Shown in pieces: positions 32,828 through 40,960 of a stretch of DNA of 43,650 nucleotides (position 1 is its first letter; each line of letters opens with the position of its first letter). The stretch is from an uncultured Acidimicrobiales bacterium. Lineage in GTDB: Bacteria; Actinomycetota; Acidimicrobiia; Acidimicrobiales; SZUA-35. Position numbers and translations under genes: made by a program. The DNA lies in NCBI GenBank assembly GCA_937930695.1, contig CALHCB010000010.1:1-43650 (forward strand), in the 5' to 3' direction. Under the pieces are notes generated by a model. The model did not search any database and was not told the DNA's origin. It was given only the letters and a program-made list of their open reading frames with translations.

Positions 32828-34834
32828 TGCCCGGAACGGGACTGGCTGAGGCGCTCGAACGGGTCGGATGGCACGAACAGGCTGAGGCGCTCGAACGGGC
32901 CGACTGGTACGAACGGGCCGACTGGCTGGCTGGCGATGTTGCGGGGGAATCGGGGCCGGGCGAGTGGCGGCGATGACCGGCGCCGCTGGCCGGCGATCCC
33001 ACTTGACGGCGCCGACCAACATGGTGATGCCGAGCACATAGATGAGCGTGGCCGGGGACGTGAGGTGATCCAACCCGAGCAGTCGGTTTGAAACGCCGAG
33101 CGAGACCCATCCTTCAAGGACAAAGCGGATTGTCCGAATACTCGAGGCAAAGGCGATCGACGCGGTTGCCATCGTAAGGATCAAGGCCGGAGCGTTGGCC
33201 GCCAGACGATCTCCGAGAGCCCCCGTTCTGTTCTCCCGAAGGTGCAAAGCCAGCACTGCCACCGTGGCGATGGCATAGATCAATGCCCCGGTGTTGGTGA
33301 AGATCACGTAGCCGAAGGCATTGCTGTTGAGGTTTGCCGTGAAGACCACCGCAGCCTGAAGTGCAACAAGAAGACTGTAGGGAGCCAGGGCCGTCCATGG
33401 CATCGGTTGATGGTCCGAACCACCCTTCGGTGTGACCCGAAAACTGTAGGTCTTTGACCGGATGGCACCCATGACCGCCTGGCCAATGCCCAGGGCGTTC
33501 CAGGGCCAGCGGGTGATGTTGAACAGGGCGGACTCCCATGAGAGCACGGGAGAGTCCTGCGGCCTGAGCCATCGCTGGCGCCGCACCCAGAGCATGAACG
33601 CCACGAGCACCATGGTGGGAAGCGACACCCTGGTGAAGAACTCGACGATCGTGAGTGCCATCCATGGGCGCCCGGTTAGCGCCGCGATTGGAGCCAATAC
33701 CGATCCGAGAAAGAGGTGACCGACGAAGAGGGGATACCAAAGTTGAATGAAGCCGAACCGAAAGCGTTCCGTCCCCGCGAGATTTGACCAGTGTCCGCCT
33801 GAGTAACGCAGCGCCACTGTTGTGAGACTTCGGGCCCACTGCAGCTCTTGGGTCATGCCATCGAGGAACGTCATTGGTCCCTCTCCCACCGCAATGGCTT
33901 CGATATCGAACACACCAACCCACCCGTGGGCGGCGAGTAGAAAGCTTGTCGAGAAGTCCTCGGCCAATTCGGGCCCGATCCCACCGATCTCCTTGACCGC
34001 TTGCGTGCGAACGGCGTAGTGCGATCCAACACACGTCGGGGCAAAGCCACGGTTGTGGCCAGCTTGGAGAAGGCCGTGCAGCGGCGCCTCTTTGTGGAGA
34101 CGGCCGCGGGATGTCCAGGATCTCTCGCTGCCGGCTGAACAGATGCTCGGAGCAGCGACGTAGCCCACATTCGGGTTCGCGAATCCGCGGAGAATGGTGC
34201 GGAGGTAATCCCGCTGGGGGACGTGGTCCGCGTCGAACTGACACACGATGTCGTAGTCGCGGTAGCCCCAGTGATCGTAAAAGAAGCTGAGGTTGCCTTC
34301 CTTCGACTTGGTTCGCCGAGGCCAGTCGGGTTGGTGATAGGCCGCGATGTTGTGGCGGCTCGAGACCCGGACGCCGTTGTCCGCACACCATTGGAGGGTC
34401 TCGTCACTTGGGTTCTCGTCAGCGAGCCAGACGTCGTAGCCGTGCTCGTAGTCCTGGTCCAACATGGCCCGGATTGTCGTTCGGACGAGTATCCAAGGTT
34501 CGGCCGGTGCCTTCGTGACGATCATCGCTACTCGCCCGAATCCGAAGGTGAGGTCGGCCCTGGGTCGTTGTGCGTTGAACGCGGTGAAGAACAACCAAAG
34601 AGGAAGCAAGAGCGTGAACCCGATAACGGCGCTCGTGGCCACGAATCCGAACATTCCGACTCGATGTTCTGGCTGGATCCACCAACGAACGAACCGCAGG
34701 GCGGCGACGAGCCACACTGCGCCAAAGAGGCCGATGATGACTCGTTGGCGTCGATCGGCGAGTGGAACCAGCCAGCCCCGATTGGAATGGCGCCGACGTG
34801 GGCCTGGGGCTGGCTGGAGGACTGGTGGCTTCAT
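32690..34834 (-). CDS. cellulose-synthase-like GT2 membrane glycosyltransferase
   Basis: The 714-residue protein has two N-terminal helices (about 32-85), a cytoplasmic GT2 domain, and about six C-terminal helices. Catalytic motifs are ADE (139), the DxD-type FDADH (Asp201, Asp203), and AEDF (Glu292-Asp293). The usual QxxRW acceptor motif reads QELQW (329-333), with Gln for Arg. It should polymerise or transfer a UDP-sugar and may extrude the product. It follows galE by an ATGA overlap (34831-34834), so its donor probably comes from the upstream sugar-nucleotide enzymes. The last 80 residues are a Pro/Val/Arg repeat tail followed by 45 codons lying antisense to lhr. Confidence 0.9.
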   Translation of the reverse strand: MKPPVLQPAPGPRRRHSNRGWLVPLADRRQRVIIGLFGAVWLVAALRFVRWWIQPEHRVGMFGFVATSAVIGFTLLLPLWLFFTAFNAQRPRADLTFGFGRVAMIVTKAPAEPWILVRTTIRAMLDQDYEHGYDVWLADENPSDETLQWCADNGVRVSSRHNIAAYHQPDWPRRTKSKEGNLSFFYDHWGYRDYDIVCQFDADHVPQRDYLRTILRGFANPNVGYVAAPSICSAGSERSWTSRGRLHKEAPLHGLLQAGHNRGFAPTCVGSHYAVRTQAVKEIGGIGPELAEDFSTSFLLAAHGWVGVFDIEAIAVGEGPMTFLDGMTQELQWARSLTTVALRYSGGHWSNLAGTERFRFGFIQLWYPLFVGHLFLGSVLAPIAALTGRPWMALTIVEFFTRVSLPTMVLVAFMLWVRRQRWLRPQDSPVLSWESALFNITRWPWNALGIGQAVMGAIRSKTYSFRVTPKGGSDHQPMPWTALAPYSLLVALQAAVVFTANLNSNAFGYVIFTNTGALIYAIATVAVLALHLRENRTGALGDRLAANAPALILTMATASIAFASSIRTIRFVLEGWVSLGVSNRLLGLDHLTSPATLIYVLGITMLVGAVKWDRRPAAPVIAATRPAPIPPQHRQPASRPVRTSRPVRAPQPVRAIRPVRAPQPVPFRASAEDRTLVTLSEAIARQQVAGISHLGGRQSVDLLDLDLLHPLGTN
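32844..32899. repeat. 36-bp periodic repeat in GT2 tail
   Basis: A 20-base block beginning GGCTGAGGCG occurs at 32844-32863 and again at 32880-32899, a 36-bp period. On the minus strand it encodes RPVRAPQPV-type units of the GT2 C-terminal tail. Further degenerate units continue to about 32940. Confidence 0.75.
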
Positions 34835-35850
34835 GACGCTTGGGCCTCTGGTGCGAGGTGCGCACGCTCGAATCGCCAGTGGTCAAAGCACATCTGGGTG
34901 AGGTTCGCTTCTGCTCGCCAACCCAAGTCGATGTTGGCCCTCGTCGGGTCGGCGAAGATCACGGCCGCATCGCCGGCGCGCCGGTCGACGATCTGATAGG
35001 GGATGTCGCGACGAGTCGCGATTCGACAGGCGGTGATGATTTCGAGGACTGAGCTGCCACGTCCTGTGCCGAGGTTCATGGCATCGAAGCCGCGAACATG
35101 ATCGACGTAGTCCAAAGCCCGAACGTGGGCCTTGGCAATGTCGACGACGTGGACATAATCACGAATACATGTGCCGTCAGCGGTGTCGTAGTCGCCGCCG
35201 AAGACCGACAACGTGCTGCGTTGACCGGCAGCAACCTGCATGACGTATGGCAGCAGATTGTTTGGCGTGCCCTGGGGAACCTCGCCGAGAAGACCGGAGG
35301 GATGGGCCCCGATCGGATTGAAATACCGAAGCGAGAGCACCGACATGTTTGGATCAGTTGCACACAAATCGCTGAAGAGATCCTCGACGGCGACTTTGGT
35401 GCGGCCATATGGGCTCACGGGGGCGACGGGTGTCGCCTCGTTCACCGGAAGTTGCGCTGGATTGCCATACACCGTGCACGACGAGGAAAAGACAATCTTC
35501 TCGACACGATGGCGCTGGGCGGCAGCAGCGAGGTTGATCGATGCTCCGACGTTGCGGGAGTAGTAGCGAACCGGTCGGTCCATGGACTCACCGACGAACT
35601 TTCGGCCAGCGAAGTGGATGACCGCGTCGAAGTTGCCCTTGTCGAACAGACAATTGACAGCAGCCCGATTCCGAAGATCCAGCTCGTGAAGCTCGATGGG
35701 ACGCCCAGCGGCGCGTTCGATGGCTGCTCGAACCGAAGGGCTGCTGGCAGAGAAGTCGTCGACTCCAACAACGTCGTGGCCGACGTCGAGGAGCTCAACT
35801 GCGGCGTGGCTTCCGATATATCCGGTGACACCAGTGACGAGAACTCTCAT
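34831..35850 (-). CDS. galE: UDP-glucose 4-epimerase
   Basis: The 339-residue enzyme starts MRVLVTGVTGYIGSHAAVEL, with the NAD-binding G-x-x-G-x-x-G motif. The catalytic Ser124 lies in SSSCTVYG, with Tyr148-x3-Lys152 in YGRTK. RYFNPIGAHPSGLLGE and GTCIRDYVHVVDIAKAH are typical GalE segments. It interconverts UDP-glucose and UDP-galactose (perhaps also UDP-glucuronate, given the neighbouring dehydrogenase; the sequence does not decide). The start at 35850 is set by the ATGA overlap with the dehydrogenase stop; its own stop overlaps the GT2 start. It supplies the donor sugar for the polymer made by this operon. Confidence 0.92.
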   Translation of the reverse strand: MRVLVTGVTGYIGSHAAVELLDVGHDVVGVDDFSASSPSVRAAIERAAGRPIELHELDLRNRAAVNCLFDKGNFDAVIHFAGRKFVGESMDRPVRYYSRNVGASINLAAAAQRHRVEKIVFSSSCTVYGNPAQLPVNEATPVAPVSPYGRTKVAVEDLFSDLCATDPNMSVLSLRYFNPIGAHPSGLLGEVPQGTPNNLLPYVMQVAAGQRSTLSVFGGDYDTADGTCIRDYVHVVDIAKAHVRALDYVDHVRGFDAMNLGTGRGSSVLEIITACRIATRRDIPYQIVDRRAGDAAVIFADPTRANIDLGWRAEANLTQMCFDHWRFERAHLAPEAQAS

Positions 35851-37142
35851 CGGCCGACACCGGCGTAGGAGAAGCCAGCGGTTTCTGCATCGTCGCGTGC
35901 GAACAGGTTTCGAGCGTCGATCATCCTCGGTTGGTTCATGACTTCGGCTGTTTTGTCGAGGTCGATCTCGGTGAAGTCGTCCCATTCAGTGAGCACAACC
36001 AGAACATCGGCTCCAGCCGCTGCTTCATACGGATCGCTTGTGACTCGAACCTCAGGAGCCTCGTCCATTCCACAGCTGACCGTGGGGTCGAAGGCTTGGA
36101 CCGTCACCCCAGCCCGAAGCAGGCGATGGATCACCGCAATCGCAGGCGAGTCCCGCCGATCGCTCGTACCGGCCTTGAACGTCAGACCCCAAACGCCGAC
36201 GACAACATCACGTTGTCCGTGGGCGTCGAGAGCTGTCGGACCGACGGCTTGCAGCGCCTTGCTGGCAATGTGGTCCAGCTGGGAGTGATTGGCATCGAGC
36301 ACTGCGTTGAGCAGTGGAGCCGGAGACCCCGCAGCTTGTGCGAGATGGGAGAGCGCAGAGACGTCCTTCGGGAAGCAGCTCCCGCCCCAACCCGGGCCGG
36401 GTGCAAGGAACTTGCCCCCAATCCGCTCGTCTCCGGCCATGCCACGCGCAACGTCTTGGATGTCCGCTCCGACCGACTCGCAAATGCGAGCCATGGAGTT
36501 GATGAAGGACAACTTTGTGGCCAGAAAGGCGTTTGCTCCGTACTTGACGGCTTCTGCTGACCGGTTGGTCATGGTGAGGATCGGACAGTCAAGCTCAGCG
36601 AAGAGTTCGGCAACGGATTGAGCAGTTGGGTCATCGAGGGCACCGATGACGATTCGATCTGGACCGAGGAAGTCGTGGATGGCGGTGCCTTCGCGGAGAA
36701 ATTCGGGGCAGGAGACAACTGCGATGTCCGTCCGGCTGAGCCGGCTGCGAAGTTGGTCGGCCGTCCCCACGGGAACGGTCGACTTGGTGATGACCACGGA
36801 TCGGAGAGGGAACAAGTCAGCCAGATCATCGATTGCTGCCTCGAGGCGCGACAGATCGGCTGAACCGTCCACATCCTGTGGCGTTGGTACGCACATGAAG
36901 TGGAAGCGAGCTGATGTCACTGCAAGCTGCGGGTCATCAACGAAACGAAGGCGGCCGCTTCGCAGCCCTTCGTCGAGAAGCTCATCAAGGCGTGCCTCGA
37001 ACATCGGGACTTGGCCCCGGTTGAGCATCTCAACGCGCTCACGATCGACGTCTGCAGCCACCACGTTGTGGCCGAGATGCGCCATGCAAACCGCAACGGT
37101 CAACCCAACGTACCCACACCCAACAACTGAAATCTCGCCCAT
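35847..37142 (-). CDS. ugd: UDP-glucose 6-dehydrogenase
   Basis: The 431-residue enzyme has GCGYVGLTVAVCMAHLGH at its N-terminus, the CVPTPQD loop, PEFLREGTAIHDFLGPDRIV, and the catalytic Cys256 in GWGGSCFPKD. WGLTFKAGTSDRRDSPA in the C-terminal domain completes the family pattern. It oxidises UDP-glucose twice to UDP-glucuronate with NAD. The start has a strong GGAGG 6 bp upstream. It is translationally coupled to galE and lies 49 bp after the RTX-bearing anti-sigma-like gene, so it may be co-transcribed with the sigma pair. A uronic-acid-containing exopolysaccharide is the likely product of the unit. Confidence 0.95.
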   Translation of the reverse strand: MGEISVVGCGYVGLTVAVCMAHLGHNVVAADVDRERVEMLNRGQVPMFEARLDELLDEGLRSGRLRFVDDPQLAVTSARFHFMCVPTPQDVDGSADLSRLEAAIDDLADLFPLRSVVITKSTVPVGTADQLRSRLSRTDIAVVSCPEFLREGTAIHDFLGPDRIVIGALDDPTAQSVAELFAELDCPILTMTNRSAEAVKYGANAFLATKLSFINSMARICESVGADIQDVARGMAGDERIGGKFLAPGPGWGGSCFPKDVSALSHLAQAAGSPAPLLNAVLDANHSQLDHIASKALQAVGPTALDAHGQRDVVVGVWGLTFKAGTSDRRDSPAIAVIHRLLRAGVTVQAFDPTVSCGMDEAPEVRVTSDPYEAAAGADVLVVLTEWDDFTEIDLDKTAEVMNQPRMIDARNLFARDDAETAGFSYAGVGR

Positions 37143-37191
37143 TGTTCCTCCGCTCGTCCTACAGGAGCATTCGCAGCAGAGGGTGGTGGGG

Positions 37192-38148
37192 TTACGGGTT
37201 GGGCAAGTCTTTTTCTAGAGGGTCTTGGCCCCGGTCTTGCTCGAGGATGTCTTCGCCCTCAGAACCCAGCAGGACGTCGGCGCCGTTGCCGCCGAAGAGT
37301 TGGTCGAACCCTGGTCCGGCGTGCAGCGTGTCTGGCCCGTTGCCACCGCAGATGATGTCGTCGCCGCTGAGTCCGTAGATGACGTCAGCACCGTTGCCCC
37401 CGGCAATGATGTCTGCCCCCGGGGTGCCCACGAGAACGTCGGGCCCATTGGAGCCGACAAGGGTCGGGGTGTGCCCGTCACACCATGTCTCTTCGGTGCT
37501 GAGTGGGTCACCGCCGAGCTGCGTCTCTGGGGTGGTGGTGAAGGGTTGATCAATATCGGGGCTCGTTGGCGCAGATTCTGCTTCGTTGCTGGCCACCGTT
37601 GTAGAAGTCGAGTCCGAGTCCGAGATCGATGTCGTAGTCGAACCGATGGTGGTCGACGGTGAGACGAGTGAGGTGCCGGGTCGAACCAGATCAGGCGAGC
37701 TCAAGAGTGGCTGGGTCAGTTCGTCTGCTGATGCTGCCGCTGGCTCGGCGCTGGGTCGTCCCTCGCTGGCCTGCTCGTTGACGTCTTCGGTTGCGACGAA
37801 TTGTCCTTGCGTAGGCGATTGGCTGTTGTTCGCAGTGGCGACTGCTGAATTCGTAGGCTGTGGAGATCCGAGTGTTGGACCCGCAGCGATGGAGGTCTGC
37901 TGGCTGTTCAAGATGCCGAAGCCGAAGAGTGCGACGATGGCGATGACCGCGGCACTCGTGAGCATGGCGAGTGTCCCGCTCTGCCCGACGGTGCTGATCG
38001 GAGAGGTCAACGAACGTTGCTCTGCGTGCAGTGTCGCCATGTGCATGGTGCGTGCGGCGCTCGAGGGGCCCTGGCCAAAGCTCGTGGCGAAGTGTGCGGC
38101 GAGTTCAGCTTCGAACCCAGCATCGTCGTTCTTCGACAGATCGATCAT
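37192..38148 (-). CDS. membrane protein with RTX calcium-binding repeats, probable ECF sigma regulator
   Basis: The 318-residue protein has a cytoplasmic N-terminus of about 57 residues, one membrane helix (LAMLTSAAVIAIVALFGFGIL), a Ser/Thr/Pro-rich linker of about 130 residues and a C-terminal block of eight RTX nonapeptides (residues 232-303: GSNGPDVLV, GTPGADIIA, GGNGADVIY and so on). Such repeats form a calcium-bound beta roll outside the cell. No zinc anti-sigma motif is visible. The ATG overlaps the sigma stop (38145-38148), the standard sigma/anti-sigma arrangement. Calcium sensing that releases the sigma factor is an attractive inference, not shown. The ugd-galE-GT2 genes follow. Confidence 0.78.
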   Translation of the reverse strand: MIDLSKNDDAGFEAELAAHFATSFGQGPSSAARTMHMATLHAEQRSLTSPISTVGQSGTLAMLTSAAVIAIVALFGFGILNSQQTSIAAGPTLGSPQPTNSAVATANNSQSPTQGQFVATEDVNEQASEGRPSAEPAAASADELTQPLLSSPDLVRPGTSLVSPSTTIGSTTTSISDSDSTSTTVASNEAESAPTSPDIDQPFTTTPETQLGGDPLSTEETWCDGHTPTLVGSNGPDVLVGTPGADIIAGGNGADVIYGLSGDDIICGGNGPDTLHAGPGFDQLFGGNGADVLLGSEGEDILEQDRGQDPLEKDLPNP

Positions 38149-38759
38149 CGGACAACCTCCGGAGTTCGAAGATCAGGAACGCTGCGGCGAAGTGATTCGA
38201 TCGCCCGCTTCTGGAGACTCTTGATCGCTCCGACTCGCCGCTCGGTTGCGTCGGCGATCTCCTGCAAACTCATGTCTGCGAGGAAGCGCATAGCGAGAAT
38301 CTCTCGTTGGTCTTCGGTGAGCTGGCTCATTCCGGCCGGGAGTCGTGGATCGACCGTTCGGCACTGATCAGCGGCACTGGGCATGTGATCGAGATGTCGC
38401 TCGATGATCTCGGCATCGGTCGCATCGTGCGGACGGCTCGCCGCTCGGCGGAAGTAGTCGACCCGCCGCCGGTGAGCGATGGTCATCAGCCAGGTTCTGA
38501 ACTGGCGTTCTCCACCTTCGAAACGATCGAGCGAACGCAGCATTCCCACGAAGACCTCCGACGTCAGATCGTCGGCGTCGTTGACCGAGCACGCCCGGAA
38601 ATAGCCGTGGACCATGCCGACGTACTCTTCGTAGATCCAGCCGAGCGCATCAGCATGACCGTGGTGAGCAGCATGGACTTGGGCGCGAAAGAAGACGTCG
38701 CCGTCATCGTCTACCACCGAGTGGAGTCGTCGTTCGCGTCGCATAGTTGGCCCACTCAT
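38145..38759 (-). CDS. ECF-type RNA polymerase sigma factor
   Basis: From ATG 38759 the product has 204 residues. Region 2 runs through ALGWIYEEYVGMVHGYFRAC, DADDLTSEVFVGMLRSLDRF and the RQFRTWLMTIAHRRRVDYFRR segment; region 4 is LTEDQREILAMRFLADMSLQEIADATERR followed by VGAIKSLQKRAIESL. It is a group IV sigma factor. Other starts at 38789 and 38744 are equally open, and none has a good ribosome-binding site. It shares an ATGA overlap with the RTX-bearing membrane gene. Together with ugd, galE and GT2 it may form a self-regulated exopolysaccharide operon. Confidence 0.9.
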   Translation of the reverse strand: MSGPTMRRERRLHSVVDDDGDVFFRAQVHAAHHGHADALGWIYEEYVGMVHGYFRACSVNDADDLTSEVFVGMLRSLDRFEGGERQFRTWLMTIAHRRRVDYFRRAASRPHDATDAEIIERHLDHMPSAADQCRTVDPRLPAGMSQLTEDQREILAMRFLADMSLQEIADATERRVGAIKSLQKRAIESLRRSVPDLRTPEVVR

Positions 38760-38811
38760 CAGCTTGGACGCTGCTGGTGGCTGGAGCATGGGCCATGTGC
38801 ATCAGGGGAGG

Positions 38812-38840
38812 TGAGACACACACCCCAGCGACGTGTTCAC
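38812..38840 (-). promoter_or_regulatory. possible ECF-type promoter of the second sigma gene
   Basis: On the minus strand GTGAAC (38840-38835) is followed after 17 bases by GTCTCA (38817-38812). The -35 overlaps the stop codon of the aldose-epimerase gene. Predicted transcription would begin near 38805, upstream of every candidate sigma start. Weak consensus match only. Confidence 0.25.
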
Positions 38841-39598
38841 CAGCGGAACGTCATTGACCCCACGAGGGCATCGCCCGGCTCGACTATTTTGGGATCGATG
38901 TGAAACTCGTTCGGCGGTCCGGATTGGGGTTCCACACAGAGGGAGGCTTCAGGCTCGGTGAAGATCACCCAGTGGTCGAAGGTAGAGGAGACGGTGACGT
39001 CGAGCGCCCCCGGCCATGAAATGACAGGGTCGGCCGTGAGACCAACGAAGCAGGCATCCCAGGGGCCATCCGGAACGGGGATGAGGTCACCGGTTGGAAT
39101 TGCGTTGTCGTCAACGGCATAGATCGATTCGGCTTCGAACGTCAACTGAGCTTCTGCGCCCTTGTCAAGCTGACGTCGGAACCAGGGGTGCCACCCAGCC
39201 ATGGCGGGCATGGGTTGCTCGGCGGCGTGCACCTCGGCAGTGACGGTCAGCGAGGTCTCGGTGAGATCGAAACGCTGTATGGCGTGCCCGCCGAAAGGCC
39301 AGGGATCTCCGAGCTCGGTACGAATGCTGGTGTCATCGACAGCGGTCCACTTCTGGAGATGGGTGCGTCCGTGGTTCGCGTGCGGCGGGCTCGTGATTGG
39401 AAAGCTGTAGTCCCGGCCGTTGAGCGCAAGTCGTCCGTGTGGCAGGCGACCGCACCACGGAATCATCGGGAACGATCCCCAACGGGTCGGCTTGGCTCCC
39501 TCCGTCACCATGATCTCCAGATCATCGATGACGAGTGACGCTAAACGCCCTCCGTCTAGATCGATGGTGGCGCATGCGCGGTCATTGTTCAGGATCAC
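38837..39598 (-). CDS. aldose 1-epimerase family protein
   Basis: The 253-residue protein has the galactose-mutarotase fold. NHGRTHLQKW carries the first active-site His, AGWHPWFRR the second, and CVEPQSGPPNEF the catalytic Glu region. It interconverts alpha and beta anomers of a hexose or a hexose-phosphate; this short form is related to mutarotase-like proteins with unclear substrate. It starts 12 bp after the stop of the GFA gene, so they probably share a transcript. The next gene downstream is the ECF sigma factor, only 77 bp from its chosen start. A role in the sugar metabolism that feeds the exopolysaccharide unit is possible. Confidence 0.85.
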   Translation of the reverse strand: MILNNDRACATIDLDGGRLASLVIDDLEIMVTEGAKPTRWGSFPMIPWCGRLPHGRLALNGRDYSFPITSPPHANHGRTHLQKWTAVDDTSIRTELGDPWPFGGHAIQRFDLTETSLTVTAEVHAAEQPMPAMAGWHPWFRRQLDKGAEAQLTFEAESIYAVDDNAIPTGDLIPVPDGPWDACFVGLTADPVISWPGALDVTVSSTFDHWVIFTEPEASLCVEPQSGPPNEFHIDPKIVEPGDALVGSMTFRW

Positions 39599-39610
39599 CC
39601 ACCCATGATG

Positions 39611-40030
39611 TCAGGTCTCCCACTCCGCAGTGTCGCGATCGCGGGCATACGTCGGAACGTCGGGATGGGGGCTGCAGTGTGGGGCCGCCTCTTCCCGGAA
39701 CAACACGCCTCCTGCGGGAAGATCGCTTCTGTCCAAGGTTCCGACGCAGATCGAAACGTGCTCGGGACGATCGCTGGCCCGCCAGAAGACAGATGAACCA
39801 CACCTCGAACAAAACCCGTACTCCACTCCTGGCTGACGGCTGAACCAACGAAGCGATCCGTCGTCCTCGATCGAAAGGTCGTTCGTCTGGCATCCAGTCG
39901 CGGCCATGTGATTGCCCGTCGTCCGGCGGCAGTCTTCGCAGTGGCACATCCAGACATCACGCAGCTTGGATCCGACGAAGTACCGAACCCCGCGACACAG
40001 GCAGCCACCGGTCGATGCAGTTTCATTCAC
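39611..40030 (-). CDS. GFA/CENP-V family zinc protein
   Basis: The 139-residue protein (GTG start at 40030) has the GFA metal-binding pattern: GGCLCRGVRY (Cys10, Cys12), CHCEDCRR (Cys29, Cys31, Cys34) and CSRCGS (Cys74, Cys77), then the SICVGTLD strand. Members bind two zinc ions; the name glutathione-dependent formaldehyde-activating enzyme is historical, and most actinobacteria lack glutathione, so the substrate is unknown here. The frame is open upstream to 40582, but that section is antisense to the PhyH gene and is not used. It diverges from the PhyH gene across 75 bp and precedes the aldose-epimerase gene. Confidence 0.85.
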   Translation of the reverse strand: MNETASTGGCLCRGVRYFVGSKLRDVWMCHCEDCRRTTGNHMAATGCQTNDLSIEDDGSLRWFSRQPGVEYGFCSRCGSSVFWRASDRPEHVSICVGTLDRSDLPAGGVLFREEAAPHCSPHPDVPTYARDRDTAEWET

Positions 40031-40105
40031 CTCGCGAACGTAATCGTCGTGGTCGTTGTGGTCCGGCGCCTTTCCACTCTGTAGAAGGCAGGCCACACTG
40101 ACCAC

Positions 40106-40939
40106 GTGGACCTTCCTCGATTCGATGCCGATGTCACCGCCGATCAACTCGGTGCTGCCCTGGACGAGGCTGGCTGTTGCGTGATCGATGAACTCGCGGC
40201 GCCGAGCGTCATGGCCGCGATCTCCACCGAGCTCGATCCGTTCCGAGCGGGAGCGTCGATGGGGGCCAGCTCTTTCGAAGGTCATCAGACGCGGCGACTT
40301 GGTTCTCCCTTGCCGAGGTCGGCGACGTTTCGGTCCATTGCCATGCATCCGGTGATCATGAGCGCTGGCGAGCATGTGCTCGGGCACGCCACCGGCTGGC
40401 GATACTCCGCCGCGGAGTTCATCGAGATCGGACCGAATGAGACGCCGCAGCGCATTCATCGAGATCAGTGGAAATACGACATGATCGACTTCGACGTTGA
40501 GATCGAGCTCAATGGCATGTGGGCCATCACGGATTTCACCGAAGCCAACGGAGCGACGCGCATCATTCCAGGGAGCAACCACCTGGGCAATCGCGAGAAG
40601 CTCTCGATGGAGGACTCGGTGCCTGCGGAGATGGCATGCGGTTCGCTACTCCTCTACACCGGCTCCACCTACCACGGGGGTGGCCCGAACGATTCGGGGG
40701 AGTGGAGAAGCGGGCTTTCTCTCCAACACGCAGTCTCGTGGCTGACACAGTCGACGAACCAGTTTCTCGAGTGCCCGCCGTCGATGGTGAAGGACTGGCC
40801 AGACGAGCTGGCTCGATTCGTGGGTTACGCAAAGGCAGGCAATGGTCTGGGCTATTGGGGCGACAGCGAAGATCCGCTTTCGGCGGTGCACCCCGATCGT
40901 GAATTCGAGCGAGGTTGGGCAACCGTTCGTCCGGACTAG
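40106..40939 (+). CDS. phytanoyl-CoA dioxygenase (PhyH) family protein
   Basis: The 277-residue protein starts with GTG. The Fe(II) ligands of the PhyH-type 2-oxoglutarate oxygenases are visible: His118-x-Asp120 in RIHRDQW and His190 in STYHGGG, with Arg201 as the likely 2-oxoglutarate anchor. IIPGSNHLG is typical of the family. The substrate is unknown; such bacterial enzymes hydroxylate diverse small molecules, for example in ectoine or secondary metabolism. It stands alone, divergent from the GFA gene and convergent with the ABC permease (21-bp gap). Confidence 0.9.
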   Translation: MDLPRFDADVTADQLGAALDEAGCCVIDELAAPSVMAAISTELDPFRAGASMGASSFEGHQTRRLGSPLPRSATFRSIAMHPVIMSAGEHVLGHATGWRYSAAEFIEIGPNETPQRIHRDQWKYDMIDFDVEIELNGMWAITDFTEANGATRIIPGSNHLGNREKLSMEDSVPAEMACGSLLLYTGSTYHGGGPNDSGEWRSGLSLQHAVSWLTQSTNQFLECPPSMVKDWPDELARFVGYAKAGNGLGYWGDSEDPLSAVHPDREFERGWATVRPD

Positions 40940-40960
40940 GCCGAGGCGGACCCGAAATGT

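Noticed and set aside
38801-38826. GGGG...CCCC inverted repeat as a rho-independent terminator after the aldose-epimerase gene
   Set aside because: The loop is 14 bases and no T-run follows; the site fits better as part of the second sigma gene's leader.
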